Source: Promethearchaeota archaeon (GTDB taxonomy: Archaea > Asgardarchaeota > Lokiarchaeia > Sigyniarchaeales > SOKP01). Taken from it: a stretch of 9,318 bases of DNA. The stretch is taken from assembly GCA_030605895.1 (NCBI GenBank), contig JAUWHL010000145.1, positions 1-9,318 on the forward strand, read 5' to 3'. A model generated the notes under the pieces. That model worked only from the letters and a program-made list of their open reading frames with translations, did not search any database and was not told the origin of the DNA. Below, in pieces: positions 6,329 to 9,318 of this stretch; position 1 is the stretch's first letter, and every line of letters starts with the position of its first letter. The position numbers were made by a program, and so were the translations under genes.

Positions 6329-6337
6329 AATATAAAT
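6329..6337 (-). promoter_or_regulatory. TATA box giving a near-leaderless mRNA for the zinc-ribbon gene
   Basis: ATTTATATT on the - strand is centred about 30 bases before ATG 6303. That places transcription start within a few bases of the start codon. No ribosome binding site sits at usable spacing (GAGGA lies more than 20 bases upstream), which fits leaderless translation. Confidence 0.4.
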
Positions 6338-6452
6338 TTTTACATTTTTTTAATTATCTTTCTATAATATTAATTGAGTGTATGGAAAAACACACATACA
6401 TTTTTATAAATTTTTAGCAACAATTTTATTCATTTTAAAGAGCTAAATTGAT

Positions 6453-7601
6453 TTAGATCTCTTGGCCAAGTTCCAGTGTTCGATCACGAATTTGTGAATT
6501 ACTATTAATTTTACAATTTGGTGCGATTATTGCTCTTTCTAAAACTACGTTATCTCCAATTTCACAGTTATTACATATTATACTTTCTTTAATTATACAC
6601 CCCGACCCGATTTTAACTTCATCCCATATAACGCTTTTCTCAATCATAGTGTCTTCTCCAACAGCCACATTATTTCCTATCACAGTTAATTCTTTGATTG
6701 TTGTTCGATTTTCAAGTCGAACGTACTCTCCGAAACACGTTGGTTTGTCAATTTTAATATTTTGCCCTGAGCTTATAACACCCATTACATAAATACCATC
6801 ATATTCAACACCATTAGGTAAAATTGGCCAGACATATTTACGTAGTAAATCCCAATTTGCCCATAAATATGTAGTAGAATTCCCTGCATCCATCCAATAA
6901 TAATTTTCAACAAAACCATAAAGATCAAATGTGTGTTCAAGTAGATATGGAAAAACTTCACCTCCAAAATCCATTAATCCCGTTTCATGAAGGATACCAC
7001 CAATTTCTTTTCGGAAACAGTATATCCCAGTATTAATTATATTGGTATGTAAAAACAGATCTTCTCTTTGAGCCATACTGCTTAAATATAATTCCATTGG
7101 TGCAGGTTTTTCTAAGAAAAGATGTATTTTTCGATTTTTATCTAACAATACAACGCCATATTGAGAAATATGGCTTTCAACAGTTTTCATTGAAATTGTA
7201 GATATCCCACCTTTTTCGGAGTGAAAATCCATGAAACGCTTCATAGGAAGGTTTGTCACAATGTCTGCCATTGATACTGCCACATTTTCAGAATCTAAAC
7301 GGTCTGTTAAGAGTCTATAAGCATCAGCAGTTCCTCTGCTATCTTGAACTTCATACTCTAACTCTACGTCGCCCAATCTATCTGGAGTCCAAGTCTTCTT
7401 AATATGTTCTTTCATTTCTTTTCCCATATACGCTAATGCAAGTATTATATGCTTTATACCTGCATACACTAAATGTGTTATTGCATAATCAACCATTGGA
7501 ACATTTGTAACCTTAACAAGCGGTTTGGGAATTAAAGAAGTCAAAGGCATTAATCGTTTACCCTTACCACCAGCTAAGATAATCGCAGACCATTCTCTCA
7601 A
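6453..7601 (-). CDS. sugar-phosphate nucleotidyltransferase (NDP-sugar pyrophosphorylase) with left-handed beta-helix domain
   Basis: The product has 382 residues. The N-terminal nucleotidyltransferase domain (about 4-255) has the nucleotide-binding signature LAGGKGKRLMPLT (9-21) followed by PKP (25-27), GTADA (90-94), Asp113 as likely metal ligand, EKP (164-166), NTGIY (190-194) and WMDAGN (236-241). Residues about 270-370 contain hexapeptide-type repeats (IGNNVAVGEDTMI, VKIGSGCII, CEIGDNVVL) that fold as a left-handed beta-helix, as in GlgC and GDP-mannose pyrophosphorylase families. The reaction is NTP plus sugar 1-phosphate giving NDP-sugar plus pyrophosphate, in the cytoplasm; the sugar and base cannot be read from sequence. 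The start is TTG: the frame is closed by TAA at 7614-7616, and the first in-frame ATG (residue 18) falls inside the signature. AAGAG lies nine bases before the TTG. The next gene upstream encodes a GalT-like enzyme. Confidence 0.92.
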   Translation of the reverse strand: MREWSAIILAGGKGKRLMPLTSLIPKPLVKVTNVPMVDYAITHLVYAGIKHIILALAYMGKEMKEHIKKTWTPDRLGDVELEYEVQDSRGTADAYRLLTDRLDSENVAVSMADIVTNLPMKRFMDFHSEKGGISTISMKTVESHISQYGVVLLDKNRKIHLFLEKPAPMELYLSSMAQREDLFLHTNIINTGIYCFRKEIGGILHETGLMDFGGEVFPYLLEHTFDLYGFVENYYWMDAGNSTTYLWANWDLLRKYVWPILPNGVEYDGIYVMGVISSGQNIKIDKPTCFGEYVRLENRTTIKELTVIGNNVAVGEDTMIEKSVIWDEVKIGSGCIIKESIICNNCEIGDNVVLERAIIAPNCKINSNSQIRDRTLELGQEI

Positions 7602-7629
7602 TTTATGAATCTCTTAAAAATTTTCAATT

Positions 7630-7638
7630 AATATAAAA
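7630..7638 (-). promoter_or_regulatory. possible TATA box for the nucleotidyltransferase gene
   Basis: TTTTATATT on the - strand lies about 33 bases before the TTG start and would give a very short leader. ATTTAAATC near 7649-7658 is an alternative that would leave room for the AAGAG site. The two candidates cannot be separated by eye. Confidence 0.3.
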
Positions 7639-7671
7639 AAATTAATAGATTTAAATGTAATTTTAATTGAG

Positions 7672-7715
7672 ATTTAAAACTTATCTATTGAATTTAAAAC
7701 TTGTGTTAAAACAAG
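7672..7715. repeat. direct repeat ATTTAAAACTT (two copies, 20-base period) beside a small dyad
   Basis: ATTTAAAACTT occurs at 7672-7682 and 7692-7702, exactly 20 bases apart. CTTGT (7700-7704) and ACAAG (7711-7715) then form a 5-base inverted repeat around GTTAAA. The elements lie between the GalT-like stop codon and the nucleotidyltransferase promoter. They may be operator half-sites on one face of the helix, or simple AT-rich coincidence. Confidence 0.3.
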
Positions 7716-7796
7716 CTTAGAAATTTAGATACTCAAATTTAACTAAAAGATTTCTTGAAATTCTAAGTTTATAATATGAAAAGTCTATACTATGTA

Positions 7797-9011
7797 TTAT
7801 CCTAATGAATTTCTAATTTCTTTCGCTGCTATGTGAGGTAATTTTCTCGCAACTCGCATATCATCAGCCATTTCAGCACCCCCAATAACTTCATGTGGGA
7901 TAATATCAGCAAACATATGAAAATCAGCATCATAACCATATGGACAACAATTAAATAAGATATTGCGGTTTTTATCAATCTCTAAATCATCTAATGCTTG
8001 AAAAATCATTTTAAGTGAACTTGCTAAATCTTCAATTTGATTAACTTTTAATTGAGAAAATCGTCGTATATGTTCATTTGGATGAAATCTTATGTGATAA
8101 TTTCTTACAGGACTTCCTGTAGTATAGAAAGTCCAAAATTCCGTTTCCAATATGATACGATCAGATCCACCATGAGTTGTCTTACATAAATGACATTTAC
8201 TTCCCATTTCTTTAAAAGCTTCAAGATATCCTTCCAATCTACTTCCATGACCATCCATATTTAAATCTATATAGATTTGACCATGAATTCTAGGTTGAGA
8301 TCCCCCAACTTTTGTCCCTATATTGAAAAATGGCATAACAGGAATATCATAATAATCTCTGCTTATAGATTCTTCAATGCAATAAAGGATTGCCGCTCTC
8401 ATAGAAAGAAAAATACCAGCTAACACATCGGTAGGAATTAAATTAAAGCACAGAGAGGGATAGAAATTTCGAGAAATCGTTACTAAATTAATTCCTCTTG
8501 AAAGTTTTAAATGAGAAGGAAGATTTTTAACAATATTCTCCTCTATATCTGGATCTATAATCCGGGCCATTGAAGGATACCGATTTATTAAAGTTAGAGC
8601 CTTACAAGCACCTGGAATCCTCTCTACTCGATGTGGTACTTCTGAAAAGGGATTATCTCGCCTCATTTCGTCTTGAGTAATGATCATAGTAAATCCATCA
8701 CTAAGAGGAGTCCCCCAATCATCATAAACAATTTTACCTTCTGTGATGGAACTGAAAACATCCTTATATTTATCCAAAACTTTTTTTGAGCAATCTAAAA
8801 ATTGTTTTTCCCCCTCATCCCCAATTCGAGGTCTTTTTCCACGAATTGGACTAATATACGAGTAATGCCCATAGTATCTTGAACGTTCTTTTCTAAGACC
8901 AAAATCCTCAGTATGTATAGTCACTGTTGATAAAGGATCCCATCTCTTAATTGGAACATCATATGTGGTTTTATTCTTAAAATTCTCTTTATTTATAATA
9001 CCCCATTCCAT
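7797..9011 (-). CDS. GalT/HIT-superfamily nucleotidyltransferase, galactose-1-phosphate uridylyltransferase-like
   Basis: The product has 404 residues from ATG 9011, or 419 if it starts at ATT 9056. The fold is that of the GalT branch of the HIT superfamily: INRYPSMAR (142-150) resembles the GalT NxxPAL region, and FFNIGTKVGGSQPRIHGQI (228-246) matches the active-site region. His243 corresponds to the nucleophilic second His of GalT HPHGQ, which carries the covalent nucleotidyl group. The first His is Arg241, and the N-terminal CxxC of the first GalT zinc site is absent. CHLC (273-276), His314 and His365 are spaced like the second zinc site reported for the GalT-like ADP-glucose phosphorylase of plants. 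The enzyme probably moves NMP between a nucleotide sugar and a sugar phosphate or phosphate; the substrate is unknown. It lies 195 bases upstream of the nucleotidyltransferase gene. Confidence 0.82.
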   Translation of the reverse strand: MEWGIINKENFKNKTTYDVPIKRWDPLSTVTIHTEDFGLRKERSRYYGHYSYISPIRGKRPRIGDEGEKQFLDCSKKVLDKYKDVFSSITEGKIVYDDWGTPLSDGFTMIITQDEMRRDNPFSEVPHRVERIPGACKALTLINRYPSMARIIDPDIEENIVKNLPSHLKLSRGINLVTISRNFYPSLCFNLIPTDVLAGIFLSMRAAILYCIEESISRDYYDIPVMPFFNIGTKVGGSQPRIHGQIYIDLNMDGHGSRLEGYLEAFKEMGSKCHLCKTTHGGSDRIILETEFWTFYTTGSPVRNYHIRFHPNEHIRRFSQLKVNQIEDLASSLKMIFQALDDLEIDKNRNILFNCCPYGYDADFHMFADIIPHEVIGGAEMADDMRVARKLPHIAAKEIRNSLG

Positions 9012-9063
9012 AAATTTAGGATTATACTGATCAGGGCTTTCTTTTTCATCAGAAATAAAAATT

Positions 9064-9068
9064 ACCTC
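9064..9068 (-). promoter_or_regulatory. ribosome binding site GAGGT seven bases before an in-frame ATT codon
   Basis: GAGGT on the - strand is followed by seven bases and then ATT (9056-9054), in frame with the GalT-like gene. ATG 9011 has no ribosome binding site near it. The 15 intervening codons are open and read like ordinary protein (ISDEKESPDQYNPKF). This suggests that translation starts at ATT, giving a product 15 residues longer. Confidence 0.4.
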
Positions 9069-9088
9069 TTATCTATTTTACCATAGAT

Positions 9089-9098
9089 TTTATAAATA
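9089..9098 (-). promoter_or_regulatory. TATA box for the GalT-like gene
   Basis: ATTTATAAAA on the - strand would place transcription start near 9065-9070, right beside the GAGGT site. With this start the mRNA leader before ATG 9011 would be about 55 bases, but only about 10 before ATT 9056. Confidence 0.4.
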
Positions 9099-9153
9099 TT
9101 ATATTTATTCTTTACTCCCTTAAGTAAATATTGGGATTGTTAACATATTAAAT

Positions 9154-9190
9154 AAAAAAAAAAAAAAGGAAAAAAAAAAAACACCTTTTT
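9154..9190 (-). terminator. hairpin plus T12/T14 terminator for a - strand gene to the right
   Basis: The + strand carries A14, GG and A12, so the - strand reads T12, CC and T14. AAAAAGG (9163-9169) and CCTTTTT (9184-9190) can pair around a 14-base loop. This gives a hairpin that merges into T runs, a strong stop for transcription arriving from the right. Runs this long also invite sequencing or assembly length errors. Confidence 0.4.
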
Positions 9191-9281
9191 CTAACCAACT
9201 TTTACTAAAAATATTAAGAGCTGTAATTGTAAATTTTTTAATATTCTAAACTAAATTTCTAACAATCTTAAAAGTTTTGAA

Positions 9282-9318
9282 CTATCTAATTGGTTCGTCC
9301 CTATCATTCAAACGCTCA
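9282..9318 (-). CDS. possible 3' end of a gene outside the window
   Basis: On the - strand, ERLNDRDEPIR followed by TAG (9284-9282) runs in from the right edge. It reads like a hydrophilic protein C-terminus, and a strong T-tract terminator follows about 90 bases later. Eleven codons are too few to identify a protein, and an open stretch this short could be chance. Confidence 0.2.
   Translation of the reverse strand, partial: ERLNDRDEPIR

Larger units (their letters stand above)
9012..9318. other. 307-base gap at the right edge
   Basis: The left part (9012-9100) holds the promoter, ribosome binding site and possible 15-codon 5' extension of the GalT-like gene. The middle (9154-9190) holds long A runs with a hairpin. 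Beyond that the sequence is AT-rich without an open frame, except for a possible 11-codon gene end at 9282-9317. I see no RNA gene in it. Confidence 0.6.

Noticed and set aside
6378..6399. Small inverted repeat GTATG/CATAC between the nucleotidyltransferase and zinc-ribbon genes
   Set aside because: Five base pairs around a 10-base loop in an AT-rich spacer is too weak to call a hairpin or terminator.
6187..6417. Open frame on the + strand, 76 codons
   Set aside because: It overlaps the zinc-ribbon coding region antisense and then runs through that gene's promoter; composition looks non-coding.
6785..6967. Open frame on the - strand, 60 codons
   Set aside because: It lies inside the nucleotidyltransferase gene in another frame, while the main frame there contains clear family motifs.
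1..9318. CRISPR array, tRNA, rRNA, insertion sequence or phage genes
   Set aside because: No regularly spaced direct repeats, no cloverleaf-like segments with a TTC-loop consensus, and no transposase, integrase or structural phage motifs were found on reading both strands.

Overview
This AT-rich window (roughly 30% GC by eye) most likely comes from an Asgard archaeon (Promethearchaeota), probably Lokiarchaeia-like. The strongest evidence is a gene at 3485-4429 for a Rag/Gtr-type small GTPase with a C-terminal roadblock-like domain, a eukaryotic-signature protein. Supporting signs are archaeal TATA boxes about 25-45 bases before several starts, T-tracts after genes, purine-rich ribosome binding sites of the AAGAGG/GAGGT type, and no introns. 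The assignment is inferred from protein families; no rRNA or other marker gene is present.

The left half reads on the + strand. It holds the 3' end of a GH57 glucan branching enzyme-like gene (to 653), a small three-helix membrane methyl-accepting signalling protein with no sensor or HAMP domain (848-1681), a cytosolic beta-lactamase-fold serine hydrolase (1911-3314) and the Rag-like GTPase (3485-4429). Each has its own T-rich spacer, so these look like single-gene transcripts.

The right half reads on the - strand. In transcription order it holds a divergent GalT/HIT-superfamily nucleotidyltransferase (9011 or 9056 to 7797), a sugar-phosphate nucleotidyltransferase with a C-terminal left-handed beta-helix (7601-6453, TTG start), a zinc-ribbon membrane protein (6303-5860) and a membrane-anchored cysteine Ntn hydrolase related to acid ceramidase/NAAA, penicillin acylases and bile salt hydrolases (5704-4661). 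Just beyond it, in the convergent gap facing the GTPase gene, lies a short decayed stretch (4629-4447) that resembles the C-terminal half of the zinc-ribbon membrane protein.

Two neighbouring genes (GalT-like and sugar nucleotidyltransferase) both act on sugar 1-phosphates or nucleotide sugars, and the GH57 enzyme at the left edge acts on alpha-glucan. A link to glucan or nucleotide-sugar metabolism is plausible but not proven. The most interesting items are the Rag-like GTPase with a Sar1-like catalytic histidine, the GalT-like protein that has lost one zinc site and seems to start at a non-standard ATT codon, the sensorless methyl-accepting protein, and the decayed paralogue next to the Ntn hydrolase. 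I see no CRISPR array, tRNA, rRNA, insertion sequence or phage gene.
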